38,410 bases of DNA from a bacterium CG2_30_37_16 (GCA_001872945.1 MNYC01000049.1:1-38410), one strand, 5' to 3'; positions 1-10,784 are shown, counted from the stretch's first letter. The notes: generated by a model from the letters alone, not told the origin. Numbers and translations: made by a program.

Positions 1-1
1 G

Positions 2-193
2 TATAATGACTATATGCCTCCTTACGAGAAACTGAAATCTCTTCCTAATGCCAGCCAGTATTTAAAGGATGGTAACACCTTTGAGGAGTTGGATAAAACA
101 GCCTACCAAGCGAGTGATAATGAGGCCGCCAAAGTAATGCAAAAAGAGAAAGAAAAGTTATTTAAAATAATGAAAAGAAAGGAGAATTTCTAG
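2..193 (+). CDS. C-terminal fragment of an unidentified protein truncated by the window edge (...YNDYMPPYEKLKSLPNASQYLKDGNTFEELDKTAYQASDNEAAKVMQKEKEKLFKIMKRKENF*)
   Basis: Open frame from the left edge to TAG at 191-193; no family recognised. Confidence 0.4.
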   Translation, partial: YNDYMPPYEKLKSLPNASQYLKDGNTFEELDKTAYQASDNEAAKVMQKEKEKLFKIMKRKENF

Positions 194-269
194 TAAGAAT
201 TTTCCTGCACCAAAACACTCCGTTTAGTCCGATTATTGGATTAGAATTGACTTGTTAACAAGGTATTAT

Positions 270-1184
270 TTAAACGTTTAAAATCTTGCCATCTAACCGC
301 TTGTAGCCGTTTGCAAAAGCTGCATGGTCCATTTCTTTTCTGCCGGATGGCTGGATAAGTAAGATCCTTAAATAGTAGTCACTTGCAGAAACAAAAATCT
401 CATTGCATTTTATTGTAATTTGACCAGGTTTGTTTGAAGGAATATTCGACATTTCCGCTTTCTTAATAATTAATTTAAGGTTATCCATGTTAGTAAAACA
501 TGTTGGCCAATTGGCGAAGGCTTTAATTTTAGCGTTAATAAGGTGGGCTTTTTCATTCCAATTAATTAGACCGTCATTTTTAGAAATAATTGATGTCCGG
601 CTTGCCATTTTTTCATTCTGTAATAAGGGCTTAAGTTTTTCAAAATCTTGCATCACTTCTTTTAATAACTTACCGCCATCTACGGCTAATTTGTGACTTA
701 ATGTGGTATAGTTATCATCTGAAGATATTTCTATTTTCGATTGTTTAAATATGGGGCCGGAATCGAGTTTACTCGTAATTTTAATTACCGAATTTCCGGT
801 TACTTTGTCTTCGTTTAGAAGAGTTTGTTGAATAGGCGAAGGGCCGCGATATTTGGGGAGGAGAGAAGGATGTAAATTTAGTGACTCCGAGCGCGGCATT
901 TTTAAAATATCATCAGAAATAATTTGTCCGAAAGCTGCTACCACAAAAAAATCGCAGGGTAACTTTTCCAGCTTTTCTTTATCCGAGTTAATTTTGGGAC
1001 TTTTTATAATTTTTAGGTTGGCATTATTTGCAAAAGTGGCTACCGGATTGGGAGATAAAGTTAAAGATCTTCCTTTGGGCTTGTCCGTCTCCGTAATGAC
1101 AGCCTCAATTTTAAAATCTTTTAGCAAAATTTCTAAAACAGTCTTTGAAAAATCACTAGAACCGAAAAAAATGATAGATTTCAT
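270..1184 (-). CDS. fmt: Methionyl-tRNA formyltransferase
   Basis: IIFFGSSDFS N-terminus, NLHPSLLPKYRGPSPIQ(Q) motif; adjacent to def. Confidence 0.96.
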   Translation of the reverse strand: MKSIIFFGSSDFSKTVLEILLKDFKIEAVITETDKPKGRSLTLSPNPVATFANNANLKIIKSPKINSDKEKLEKLPCDFFVVAAFGQIISDDILKMPRSESLNLHPSLLPKYRGPSPIQQTLLNEDKVTGNSVIKITSKLDSGPIFKQSKIEISSDDNYTTLSHKLAVDGGKLLKEVMQDFEKLKPLLQNEKMASRTSIISKNDGLINWNEKAHLINAKIKAFANWPTCFTNMDNLKLIIKKAEMSNIPSNKPGQITIKCNEIFVSASDYYLRILLIQPSGRKEMDHAAFANGYKRLDGKILNV

Positions 1185-1185
1185 G

Positions 1186-1707
1186 TTATAGCATCTTCAT
1201 TTGTTTATTAATTAGTGTTCCATCCTTTGACAAGGTGTATATTTTATCTTCGTCTGTAATATAATCTATGAATAAAATTCCATTTAGATGGTCAATCTCA
1301 TGTTGTAAAATTCTGGCCATTAGTCCATCCATGCTTAAGATTAAATTTTCCCCTCTAAGATTTTGAGCACTAACTTTTACTTTTTTAGGCCTCATTACGA
1401 ACCCGTATTTTTGAGGCACGCTCATGCATCCTTCTAGGTCCTCTTCCGCCGTTTTTGACTTTTTTACAATCTTCGGATTAGCAAGGGCAATGTATTCGTC
1501 ATCTTCCTTAAGCACAATTAGTCTTACCGGATAGCCAATTTGAACTGCCGCCAAAGCTACGCCCGCTTCATTTTGATTGCCATAAGATCCAATCGTATCA
1601 GCCATATCCAAAGCAATTTTTTCTATGTCCTTATTAAAAACCTTAATTTCTGAAGATTTGTTTCTTAATGTGTCGTCTGGAATTGTGATAATTTGTTTTT
1701 TTGGCAT
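1186..1707 (-). CDS. def: Peptide deformylase
   Basis: GVALAAVQIG, EGCMSVP and QHEIDHLNGILFID motifs. Confidence 0.97.
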   Translation of the reverse strand: MPKKQIITIPDDTLRNKSSEIKVFNKDIEKIALDMADTIGSYGNQNEAGVALAAVQIGYPVRLIVLKEDDEYIALANPKIVKKSKTAEEDLEGCMSVPQKYGFVMRPKKVKVSAQNLRGENLILSMDGLMARILQHEIDHLNGILFIDYITDEDKIYTLSKDGTLINKQMKML

Positions 1708-1709
1708 AA

Positions 1710-3671
1710 TTAGTTAAGTAAATTTGTTGGATCAACATCTACAGAACCAGAAACGTTCTTTAAGAAATCCCAATCGGTTTTGGTGTATTTGTCAAATTTT
1801 AATATTAGTATATATCTATATTTATTATTAACTCTGGGAATAAATGACGGTACGGGTCCTTCAACATTGATCCCACTACTTTGCAGATAATTAAAATCTT
1901 TAAGGGCACTTTTGAGTGCAATGTTTTTATCCTCATCATTATATGATATTTTGACAAATTTAGCAAAAGGCGGGTAATTGTGTTTTTTCCTGTTTGAAAC
2001 CTCGAAGTTATAAAAATTTTCAGTATCATATTTGGCGCTTGCTATTATGGCCAAATTGTCCGGACAATAGGTCTGAATAACAACTTCGCCTTCATCTCCC
2101 TTTTTTCTGCCGGCCCTACCTGATACCTGCACCAATAATTGGTGGGTTTTTTCCTCAGCTCTAAAATCCGGCAAATATAATGCATTGTCTGCATTAATGA
2201 CACCTACAAGTGATACGTTGCCGATATCCCATCCTTTAGCGATCATTTGAGTTCCTATTAAGACGTCAATTTTGTGATTTAAAAAATCATGATAGATTTC
2301 CCCATGTGAGCCTCTTTTTGACGTAGAATCTTTATCCATTCTCTTAATTATCGCATCGGGAAATAATTTATTTAGTTCATATTCGATTTTTTGGGTTCCT
2401 TTGCCGTAATATTTTATTGAATAGCTCTTACAAATTAAACATGAGGACGGAATATTTTGAGTAACCCCGCAGTGATGACAAATCAGCTTATTTGAATCGA
2501 GATGGTATGTAAATGGTATGTCGCAAGCGGGGCATTTATAGACCCAACCGCAATCTTTGCATGAAATATATGTTGATGCGCCGCGTCTGTTTAAAAAAAG
2601 CATTATCTGTTTTTTGGAGCCTAAGGCTTCTTCCATTTTTTCTTGAAGAATTGATGAAAATGGGCCATAATTTTTGTTTCGAAATTCATCTTTTAAGTCC
2701 ACGACGGTAATTTTAGGCGGTTTATTTTCGGTTACCCGCTTGGGAAGCTTTAATAATTTATATTTACCGCTGGTAGCTTCGGAATATGTGTCTATGCTTG
2801 GAGTGGCCGAACCCAACACCAAAGTTGATTTTGTTATAGAGGCAATCTTTTCGGCAACTGTTCTGGCATGATAGCAAGGAGCTTGATCCTGCTTAAAGGA
2901 ACTTTCTTGTTCTTCGTCAATAATTATGATTCCCAAATTTTCCAGCGGCGAAAAAATGGCTGATCTGGAGCCAATTACTATCGTTTTCTTACCGGACTGT
3001 AGTTCCTGCCACATTGAGTGTTTTTCAGTTTCTTTAAGGTCGGAATGCCAAAGGGCAACTTTGCCTTGAAATCTGTTCTCGAAATAATTAAATGTTTGGG
3101 GGGTTAAAGAAATTTCCGGTACTAAAACAATGGCTTTCTTGCCCTTCTTTAGCGTTTCGCTAATTAAATGAGCATAAATTTCAGTCTTACCGGAACCGGT
3201 AACTCCAAAAATTAGAAACTTGCTTTGTGTATTACTGTTTAAACTTTCGTTAATTGTGTTAAAAACAGCCGATTGATCCGGAGTAAGTTCTTTTAAATCT
3301 ATAATCTTCTTTTCACCTTTCTTTTTATCGGAAATTGCTCTTCTGTTTTTTGTAAAAAGATTAAGGGGAATAACGGATGATAGCGCAGATCCGTATGAGG
3401 TTATATAATATTCGCTAATGAAATCAATGATTTTAAGTAAATGGTCAGGAACCTTATCGTTTAAGAGAACTTTCTCCAATTTTTTTGTTGTGAAAGGAGG
3501 TTTTGTCTTTGTAACCTCTAGTACCAGGCCGGCAATTTTTTTATTTCTAAACGGAACTAAAACAATTTGTCCGACATTAATTTGACCGAACAGTTCTTTC
3601 GGAATTTCGTAAGTATAAGAACCGCCCGAGCTCTTTATGTTAACACCAACAGCAACTTTAGCAAAAATCAT
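1710..3671 (-). CDS. priA: Primosomal protein N' (replication restart helicase PriA)
   Basis: GVTGSGKTEIY, DEEQESSFKQ, CDCGW..C zinc cysteines, GTQMIAKGWD(I) helicase motifs. Confidence 0.96.
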   Translation of the reverse strand: MIFAKVAVGVNIKSSGGSYTYEIPKELFGQINVGQIVLVPFRNKKIAGLVLEVTKTKPPFTTKKLEKVLLNDKVPDHLLKIIDFISEYYITSYGSALSSVIPLNLFTKNRRAISDKKKGEKKIIDLKELTPDQSAVFNTINESLNSNTQSKFLIFGVTGSGKTEIYAHLISETLKKGKKAIVLVPEISLTPQTFNYFENRFQGKVALWHSDLKETEKHSMWQELQSGKKTIVIGSRSAIFSPLENLGIIIIDEEQESSFKQDQAPCYHARTVAEKIASITKSTLVLGSATPSIDTYSEATSGKYKLLKLPKRVTENKPPKITVVDLKDEFRNKNYGPFSSILQEKMEEALGSKKQIMLFLNRRGASTYISCKDCGWVYKCPACDIPFTYHLDSNKLICHHCGVTQNIPSSCLICKSYSIKYYGKGTQKIEYELNKLFPDAIIKRMDKDSTSKRGSHGEIYHDFLNHKIDVLIGTQMIAKGWDIGNVSLVGVINADNALYLPDFRAEEKTHQLLVQVSGRAGRKKGDEGEVVIQTYCPDNLAIIASAKYDTENFYNFEVSNRKKHNYPPFAKFVKISYNDEDKNIALKSALKDFNYLQSSGINVEGPVPSFIPRVNNKYRYILILKFDKYTKTDWDFLKNVSGSVDVDPTNLLN

Positions 3672-3770
3672 AGGCTTATTTTAACAGGTTGGCACAATTT
3701 TCCAAGATTAAGCTTTACTTTATACCCTTTTTTACCTATTATTATGGAGATTAAAAATAGGTAGAGTTAC

Positions 3771-5075
3771 ATGAAGAGAAAATGGTTAAAATTGTTTCTT
3801 ATTTTTTTATTGGCCTCAGGCTGCCTTATTGCTGTTGTGCCGAAAAAATATAGAGATAAAACTAGGATCAAATTGCCCAGTGATGTCAAAATTAAGCTCG
3901 GCTTGGATTTGCAGGGAGGCTCTCATATAGCCTATGAAGCTGATTTGGGTAAATACAATGCGGCGAACGATAAAGATAAAGCTATGGAAAGCTTGCGCAA
4001 TGTAATTGACAAAAGAGTCAACGCGTTGGGAATTGCAGAACCCAATATTTACACAACGGCTTTTGGAAATACGAGAAGAATTGTAATTGAGTTACCCGGT
4101 GTTGACGTGAATCAGGCTAAGGATTTAATTGGAAAAACAGCCAATTTAGAGTTTAAAGTTCCTTCTACCGATAGTTCGGCATGGGTAACGTCTAGTCTTA
4201 CCGGGAAAAACTTAAAAAAAGCGAATGTTGTTTTTGACCCGCAAACTAATGCGCCTCAAGTTTCGATTCAGTTTGATTCTGAAGGTGGTAAAATGTTTGC
4301 CGATATGACAAAAGCGAATGTTGGTAAAAATATTGGTATATTTCTTGATGGAGAGCTTGTTTCCGCGCCGACGGTTCAAACAGAAATTGTTGACGGTAAT
4401 GCTGTTATCACCGGCGGTTTTGACTACAAAGAAGCTAATAATTTAAAAATACAATTAAATGCGGGAGCTTTGCCGGTTAACGTCAAGCTTGTTGAAGAAC
4501 GTACGGTAGGAGCTACTTTGGGGCAGGAATCAGTCAAAAAAAGTTTATTTGCCGGTTCTTTAGCTTTGCTGTTCGTTTTCTTATTCATGACAGTTTACTA
4601 TCGTTTGCTGGGCTTCATTGCTTCAATTGCTCTTATAATATATACCTTAATAGTCATAGCCATTTTTAAAGGGGCATTATTTATCTTTCCGCCGGTTACT
4701 CTAACTTTGGCCGGTATAGCAGCATTTATTTTGTCAATTGGAATGGCGGTAGATGCTAATATTTTGATTTTTGAAAGGATGAAGGAAGAATTTAGATCCG
4801 GCAAAGGTTATGCAGCGGCTCTTGAGTCCGGTTTTAAAAGAGCTTGGCCATCTATTAGAGATTCAAACACCTCAACGCTCATTACCAGTGTGATCTTAAT
4901 TGCTTTTGGTACTACCGCAATTAAAGGCTTTGCTTACACGCTACTTATTGGTGTTGGCGTCTCAATGTTCACGGCAATCATAATAACCAGAACGCTTCTT
5001 AAGTCGATAATTAATACCCGTTTTACTAAAATACCAAAGCTGTTTGGGTTTCATGTTTTAGGAGGTGACAAATGA
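3771..5075 (+). CDS. secD: Protein translocase subunit SecD
   Basis: LGLDLQGGSH motif, C-terminal RND-type membrane domain, followed by secF with an ATGA overlap. Confidence 0.96.
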   Translation: MKRKWLKLFLIFLLASGCLIAVVPKKYRDKTRIKLPSDVKIKLGLDLQGGSHIAYEADLGKYNAANDKDKAMESLRNVIDKRVNALGIAEPNIYTTAFGNTRRIVIELPGVDVNQAKDLIGKTANLEFKVPSTDSSAWVTSSLTGKNLKKANVVFDPQTNAPQVSIQFDSEGGKMFADMTKANVGKNIGIFLDGELVSAPTVQTEIVDGNAVITGGFDYKEANNLKIQLNAGALPVNVKLVEERTVGATLGQESVKKSLFAGSLALLFVFLFMTVYYRLLGFIASIALIIYTLIVIAIFKGALFIFPPVTLTLAGIAAFILSIGMAVDANILIFERMKEEFRSGKGYAAALESGFKRAWPSIRDSNTSTLITSVILIAFGTTAIKGFAYTLLIGVGVSMFTAIIITRTLLKSIINTRFTKIPKLFGFHVLGGDK

Positions 5076-5965
5076 ATATCATAGGTAAAAGAAAGTATTT
5101 ATACTTGCTGTCTCTTATAGTAATTATTCCCGGCGTAATTTCTTTATCAATTTGGAAGTTAAAACTTTCAATAGATTTCACGGGTGGTTCAGTAACGGAA
5201 GTATCCGGAACTACTAACCAAGATAAGGTTCGAGCTATCGCCGATAAGAATGGTTATCAAAATATTATAATTGCTGCCTCTGACAAAGTTCTTATTATGA
5301 AGACTAAGGAAATTCCCGATGCAAATCACAGGAAATTTATGGCTGAACTAATTAAAGAAATACCGACTGCTAAGGAAAACCGTTTCGAAAGTGTTGGCCC
5401 GTCAATTTCTAAGACTTTAGAGCGAAATGCTTTTTATACGGTGGCACTCGCTTCAGTCTTTATCGTGATTTTTCTTTCAATGGCTTTTAAAAAGGTTTCA
5501 AAACCATTAAATTCATGGGAATTTGGTTTGATGGCCGTAGTTGCATTGATTCATGACGTAATTGTGGTCGTGGGAATCTTTTCCATGCTTGGCCATTTTT
5601 TCGGTATAGAGATTGATAGCATGTTTATTACGGCTATATTAACCATTATTGGATTTTCGGTTCATGACACCATTGTTGTGTATGATAGAATTAGGGAAAA
5701 GGCTATAAAAGAGGGTGTGGATAATTTTGAACAACTGGTAAACAAAAGTTTGCTTGAGACTCTCACCAGATCAATTAATACTTCATTAACGGTAATTCTA
5801 ACTCTTCTTATTTTATTCTTGTTTGGCGGCGAATCAATTAAAATTTTTGTTCTGGCATTGCTCGTGGGCATAGCTACGGGGACTTATTCATCAATATTTG
5901 TGGCAAGTGCATTACTCGTAGACTCCTTTAAATTGAAAGGTAAATTAAAGACTAAAAATGCTTAA
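5072..5965 (+). CDS. secF: Protein translocase subunit SecF
   Basis: IDFTGGS motif, HDTIVVYDRIRE membrane domain. Confidence 0.96.
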   Translation: MNIIGKRKYLYLLSLIVIIPGVISLSIWKLKLSIDFTGGSVTEVSGTTNQDKVRAIADKNGYQNIIIAASDKVLIMKTKEIPDANHRKFMAELIKEIPTAKENRFESVGPSISKTLERNAFYTVALASVFIVIFLSMAFKKVSKPLNSWEFGLMAVVALIHDVIVVVGIFSMLGHFFGIEIDSMFITAILTIIGFSVHDTIVVYDRIREKAIKEGVDNFEQLVNKSLLETLTRSINTSLTVILTLLILFLFGGESIKIFVLALLVGIATGTYSSIFVASALLVDSFKLKGKLKTKNA

Positions 5966-6632
5966 TAATTTGGATGGATGCGATAAGGGTCAGCTGTATC
6001 ACAACTTAAAGCCGGACGAAATATCGCATGTGCTTTCGAGTTTAATATCTAAAGAATATAAAAAAGGGCAAACAGTTTCTTCTTCGGAAAATGCGCCAGC
6101 TAAAATTTTTATTCTAAAAAAGGGAATGATAGAAATCTCTCAGCTCTCCAAAGAGGGTAAAAAGGTAATCATAGAGATTGTCAGGCCAGGAGGCATATTT
6201 GCAAATACTTCTTTTTCCTTTGAGGAAGATGAGGAATACAGCGACTTTGTTGAAGCGACATTGCCCTCGATTGTTTGTGAAATATCCAAAGATGATTTTA
6301 AAAAACTTGTTTCAAAAATTCCTCAACTGGCTATTAATTATATCAATATCATAGGCTTAAAATTGACAATGTCCGATGTTAGAATTAGGGATTTGGCTTT
6401 GCTGGATATTAAGAGTCGTTTAAAGCATGAATTAACTCACATGGCCAGGACTGTTGGCTTTGATAAGGGTGAATACTATGTTATACGGGGAAAAGTAACT
6501 CACGAGGACCTAGCTTCAATTATTGGAGCTTCAAGGGAGACCGTAACTAAGGCACTTCACAAATTAAAAGATGAGGGCTTTATTGACCACGATAAACTAA
6601 ACAGATTAATAGTAAGAATAAAAAAGATGTAA
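5958..6632 (+). CDS. Crp/Fnr-family transcriptional regulator
   Basis: N-terminal cNMP-binding-like domain; C-terminal HTH THEDLASIIGASRETVTKALHKLKDEGFI. Confidence 0.9.
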   Translation: MLNNLDGCDKGQLYHNLKPDEISHVLSSLISKEYKKGQTVSSSENAPAKIFILKKGMIEISQLSKEGKKVIIEIVRPGGIFANTSFSFEEDEEYSDFVEATLPSIVCEISKDDFKKLVSKIPQLAINYINIIGLKLTMSDVRIRDLALLDIKSRLKHELTHMARTVGFDKGEYYVIRGKVTHEDLASIIGASRETVTKALHKLKDEGFIDHDKLNRLIVRIKKM

Positions 6633-6699
6633 TTTTTGTGATATTTCTCATAGACTAAACTTAATTAATGCCCTATTATGATCTTAACTAATCTTTACT

Positions 6700-6890
6700 A
6701 GGGGTTTTAAAAGATCCGTCAAATAAGGATAGAAAGATTCGATCTTCTTGGGCCGTCGTGGCGACTCAGGGGTAGAAAAAAAGTGCTTTTAAGGGGTCTT
6801 AACTAGCTCTTAGGAAGATTGGTATGTAAAAAATATCCGAAAGGAGGGGGCTCAAAGCTTCGGCTGGACTACATGCCGGGGCTTTTTTGT
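6700..6890 (+). ncRNA. Candidate structured noncoding RNA or leader upstream of recJ, ending in a terminator-like element
   Basis: No ORF. ATCTTCTTGG (6742-6751) can pair with TTAGGAAGAT (6810-6819) with wobbles; it encloses GTCG-TGG-CGAC. Local hairpin AAGAT-TCG-ATCTT. The region ends with CGGC-N10-GCCG GGGCTTTTTT. Family not identified. Confidence 0.5.
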
Positions 6891-6925
6891 TTGATAAAAA
6901 AAATATTAATGGTTATACTTACGAT

Positions 6926-8626
6926 ATGCAAAAAATAAAAGCGAAAAAATGGATAGTAAAGCTGAGGCCTTCCATAAACAAGTTAGCTAAAAAATACGAT
7001 GAAATTACCGCAATGCTTCTGTATAACAGAGGAATCGAGTTAGAGGAGCTTGCACAAGAGTTTTTAGATCCTGATTTCTATAATATACCCAATCCCATGA
7101 TTATTCCCGGTATGAAAAAAGGAACAGCTAGAATTATTCAGGCAATAGATAAAAAGGAAAAAATTTGTATTTATGGCGACTACGATGTGGATGGTGTAAC
7201 GGCAACAGCGCTTCTTATGAGTTTGTTTTCTAAAATAGGGATGGAAGTCGAATATTATATCCCATCTCGTATTGATGAAGGCTACGGCTTGAGTAAAAAA
7301 GTAATTCAAGAATTGGCAAAGAGCGGGGTCAACCTAATTATTACTGTTGATTGCGGTATCACAGCAGTTGATGAGGTTGGGGAGGCTAATTCTCTAGGTA
7401 TAGATGTTGTTATAACCGATCATCACGAACCTCCAGCAAAGCTTCCACAAGCAGTTTCCATTATTCATCCGGCGCTAAAGGGTAGTAAATACCCAACGAA
7501 AAATTTAGCCGGCGTGGGTGTTGCTTATAAGTTCGCCCAAGCTATTATGGAACAAATTAATTATTCAAAAAAGGTTGAGTTTTTAAAGTGGTCGCTTGAC
7601 TTAGTTGCTTTGGGAACGGTAGCAGATTTAGTGCCCTTACTTGGCGAAAATAGGGTGCTCGTTTATTACGGTTTAGTCGTTTTATCGAAGACAAATAGAA
7701 TCGGACTAAGGAAATTGTTTGAAGTTTCTTCAATTGACCCCATGGAGATGGACAGTTATAAAATTGCATTTCAACTAGCGCCAAGGATAAACGCTGCCGG
7801 AAGACTTTCTCACGCAAAAGAAGGATTAGAGCTTCTTTTAACGGATGACGAAGAAAGAGCAAAAGTATTAGCGGAGCATTTGTCAAAGCTAAATAGCGAG
7901 AGGCAGAAAAAAACTGAAAAAATTTTAATGGAGGCTTTTGGCAAAATTGATAATTTACCCGAAGACATGAAATTTATTGTATTACATTCGCCATTATGGT
8001 CCAGCGGAATTATTGGAATAGTCGCATCAAAAATTGTTGAGGCTTATGCTAGGCCGGTAATATTGCTTGAGGAAAACGGAGATGTATTTCATGGCTCCGG
8101 CAGGTCTATAGCAACCGTTGACCTATATAAAATATTGTCCAAATTGGAATCTCATTTTGTAAATTTCGGCGGTCATAAAATGGCAGCAGGAGTAACAATA
8201 AATAAAGCAAATTACGAAAATTTTCTTGAGCAACTGCATAAAATATGCAGCCAATCGATTAATAACGAAGACTTGGTTAATTTGGTTAAGATTGAGGCCC
8301 AGATAAACTTCAATCAAATTGATTATTCATTGCTTAAGACGATAGATAAGTTTAAACCCTTTGGAAATGAAAATCCGGCTCCAATTTTTATGACCGAAAA
8401 ACTGTTTGTAAAATATTTTGATTTAGTCGGTAAAAATAAGAACCACATTAAGCTATCATTGGTTGATGAATCAGGACTATCTTTTCATGCTATTGGTTTT
8501 GGCATGGGCGACGTCGAAATATCGTCCGGGGACGTAGTGGATATTGCATACAAACTCCATTTAAATGAATGGAACAATATGAAAAATATCGATTTAGTTA
8601 TTGAAGACATATGTGTAAAGAAATAG
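6926..8626 (+). CDS. recJ: Single-stranded-DNA-specific exonuclease RecJ
   Basis: DYDVDGVTATALL, DHHEPP, APRINAAGRL, GSGRS motifs. The track ORF starts at 6887; ATG at 6926 (MQKIKAKKWIV) looks like the more likely start. Confidence 0.95.
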   Translation: MQKIKAKKWIVKLRPSINKLAKKYDEITAMLLYNRGIELEELAQEFLDPDFYNIPNPMIIPGMKKGTARIIQAIDKKEKICIYGDYDVDGVTATALLMSLFSKIGMEVEYYIPSRIDEGYGLSKKVIQELAKSGVNLIITVDCGITAVDEVGEANSLGIDVVITDHHEPPAKLPQAVSIIHPALKGSKYPTKNLAGVGVAYKFAQAIMEQINYSKKVEFLKWSLDLVALGTVADLVPLLGENRVLVYYGLVVLSKTNRIGLRKLFEVSSIDPMEMDSYKIAFQLAPRINAAGRLSHAKEGLELLLTDDEERAKVLAEHLSKLNSERQKKTEKILMEAFGKIDNLPEDMKFIVLHSPLWSSGIIGIVASKIVEAYARPVILLEENGDVFHGSGRSIATVDLYKILSKLESHFVNFGGHKMAAGVTINKANYENFLEQLHKICSQSINNEDLVNLVKIEAQINFNQIDYSLLKTIDKFKPFGNENPAPIFMTEKLFVKYFDLVGKNKNHIKLSLVDESGLSFHAIGFGMGDVEISSGDVVDIAYKLHLNEWNNMKNIDLVIEDICVKK

Positions 8627-10743
8627 AAAGAAAATTAAATCAAAAAAAAATTGCATACGATCCAAACGTTTTAGCGAAAGCTTGTGATTTTGCGGGAAAG
8701 GCGCATGAAGGTCAAAAAAGAGCAACCGGAGATCCCTATATTGCTCATCCTTTAGCTGTTGCTGAGATACTGGCGGATATGGGCATGGAATTTCATACTA
8801 TTATAGCGGCACTTCTTCATGACACCGTTGAAGACACCTCAATTTCACTAGATGAGATAGAAAAGCAGTTCGGCAAAGATATTAGAAGTTTAGTTAACGG
8901 CGTTACTAAATTAAGCGAAATTGAGTTTTCCAGGCAATATCAATTAGAATCACTTACTGAGCGTCAGGAAATGGAAGTAGAGAATTTTAGAAAGTTTTTT
9001 TTAGCAATAGCTGAGGATTTAAGAGTGGTTTTAATAAAATTGGCCGATCGTTTGCATAATTTAGAAACCTTAGGTGCGAAATCGCCTGCTAGTCAAAAAA
9101 GGGTTGCCCAAGAAACGCTGGAAATATATGTTCCTCTTGCGGACAGGCTCGGTATTGGTCAATTAAAGGTTGATTTAGAAGACTTGGCATTCCGATATTT
9201 TATGCCGGACGAATATCAAAAAGTCCGTTTACTGGTTTCTGAAAAAATTGATGATCGCAAAAAAAATGTGAATATACTGCAAAAAAGTATTCCTCGACTT
9301 CTAACAAAAAATCAAATAAAAGTCATTAAAATAGAGGGCAGAGCAAAGCATTTTTACAGCATTTATAAAAAATTAAAAAAAAGCGATGGGGATATCGATA
9401 AAATTTATGATTTGATGGCCATACGTATTATCGTGCCGGAAGAATCTGACTGCTACAAGGTTTTGGGGGTTATTCATCAACAATACAAACCGTTAATTTA
9501 CAGGATAAAGGATTATATCGCCGTGCCCAAACCTAATGGCTATAAATCGCTTCATACGACCGTTTTTGGTTTGGATGGTAGAATAACGGAAATACAAATC
9601 AGAACTCCCAAGATGCATGATGAGGCAGAAATGGGAATTGCCGCTCATTGGCATTACAATCAGTCAAAATCAAAAATATTTTCGGTTTTTACTCGTTCTT
9701 CGTATGCACCGAAAAATGATTTGGAATGGGTTAAGCAACTTGCAGAGGCCCAAAAAGGCTTTAATGATAAAGAACTGATAGAAAATTTAAAGATAGATTT
9801 TTTTCATAATAGAATTTTTATTTTTTCCCCAAAAGGAAATATTTTTAATCTTCCGGAAGGAGCAACTCCGATAGATTTTGCGTATCTAGTGCATACCGAA
9901 ATTGGTAATCATTATGTTGGCGCCAAGGTAAATGGTAAGATCGTAAATTTAAACTATAAATTAGAAAATCGAGATATAGTAGAAATATTGACTTCTCCTA
10001 AAGCAAAACCTAGTAGGGATTGGCTTAATTTTGTTAAAACTAGTGGCGCCTCCCAAAATATAAGAAGTTGGTTTCGAAAAGAGTCTAGAGAAGATAATTT
10101 AAAATCGGGCGAAGAAACGTTAGTTTCAAAATTAAAAGCTGTCGGCTTGACGTTGTCTGACATCGACGAAAGAATTTTATCTTTTTTTAACGTCAAAAAT
10201 ACAGATGACCTCTTTGTTCTTATCGGAGAAGGCCAGATAACGTCTAGGCAAGTAACTAATAGGATTCTAGATCCGGGAACGGAAAAACAAAAAAGACCGT
10301 CAAAAACAAAAAGAACTGAGTTGGTTATAAAAGGAACGGAAGGAATGCCGTATCGGCTCGCAAAATGCTGTCAACCTTGTTACGGCGATAAAATTACCGG
10401 TTATGTTACTCAGGGCCAAGGAATAACAGTTCACAGGACAAACTGCGCCAATATTATAAGAAATAATCCAAATAAATTGACGGAAGTTAGCTGGCAATCG
10501 GGTAGTGCTATCTATCAAATACCGATTTTGGTTAAAGCCAAAAACAGAATCGGTCTCTTAAAAGATATTACATATTTGCTTACAGATAAAAAAATTAATA
10601 TAGGTTCAATAAAAAGTAAGCATGAGGGAGATATGACTGTTATTGAGATGCTAATCGAAATTGAAAAGATGGTATTATTACCGATTGTAATTAATAATCT
10701 TTTGGGCATTAAAGATGTCTATGAGGTTAAGCGCTTAAGATAA
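8611..10743 (+). CDS. relA/spoT: Bifunctional (p)ppGpp synthetase/hydrolase RelA/SpoT family
   Basis: HD motif (HDTVEDT), synthetase KPNGYKSLHTTV, TGS (GATPIDFAYLVHTEIG), C-terminal ACT. Confidence 0.96.
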   Translation: MCKEIERKLNQKKIAYDPNVLAKACDFAGKAHEGQKRATGDPYIAHPLAVAEILADMGMEFHTIIAALLHDTVEDTSISLDEIEKQFGKDIRSLVNGVTKLSEIEFSRQYQLESLTERQEMEVENFRKFFLAIAEDLRVVLIKLADRLHNLETLGAKSPASQKRVAQETLEIYVPLADRLGIGQLKVDLEDLAFRYFMPDEYQKVRLLVSEKIDDRKKNVNILQKSIPRLLTKNQIKVIKIEGRAKHFYSIYKKLKKSDGDIDKIYDLMAIRIIVPEESDCYKVLGVIHQQYKPLIYRIKDYIAVPKPNGYKSLHTTVFGLDGRITEIQIRTPKMHDEAEMGIAAHWHYNQSKSKIFSVFTRSSYAPKNDLEWVKQLAEAQKGFNDKELIENLKIDFFHNRIFIFSPKGNIFNLPEGATPIDFAYLVHTEIGNHYVGAKVNGKIVNLNYKLENRDIVEILTSPKAKPSRDWLNFVKTSGASQNIRSWFRKESREDNLKSGEETLVSKLKAVGLTLSDIDERILSFFNVKNTDDLFVLIGEGQITSRQVTNRILDPGTEKQKRPSKTKRTELVIKGTEGMPYRLAKCCQPCYGDKITGYVTQGQGITVHRTNCANIIRNNPNKLTEVSWQSGSAIYQIPILVKAKNRIGLLKDITYLLTDKKINIGSIKSKHEGDMTVIEMLIEIEKMVLLPIVINNLLGIKDVYEVKRLR

Positions 10744-10784
10744 ACTTGTTTTACATGTAAAAGTGTGTTATTTTTTTAAACGTA

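Noticed and set aside
430-1191. Plus-strand ORFs 430-696 and 853-1191, and other short antisense ORFs in the track
   Set aside because: They lie inside strongly recognised genes on the opposite strand or in other frames, with no family signal.
3771-6632. secD-secF-Crp/Fnr overlap as a novel system
   Set aside because: Tight overlaps are common in compact genomes. Co-transcription of a Crp-like regulator is mildly unusual but gives no functional signal by itself.
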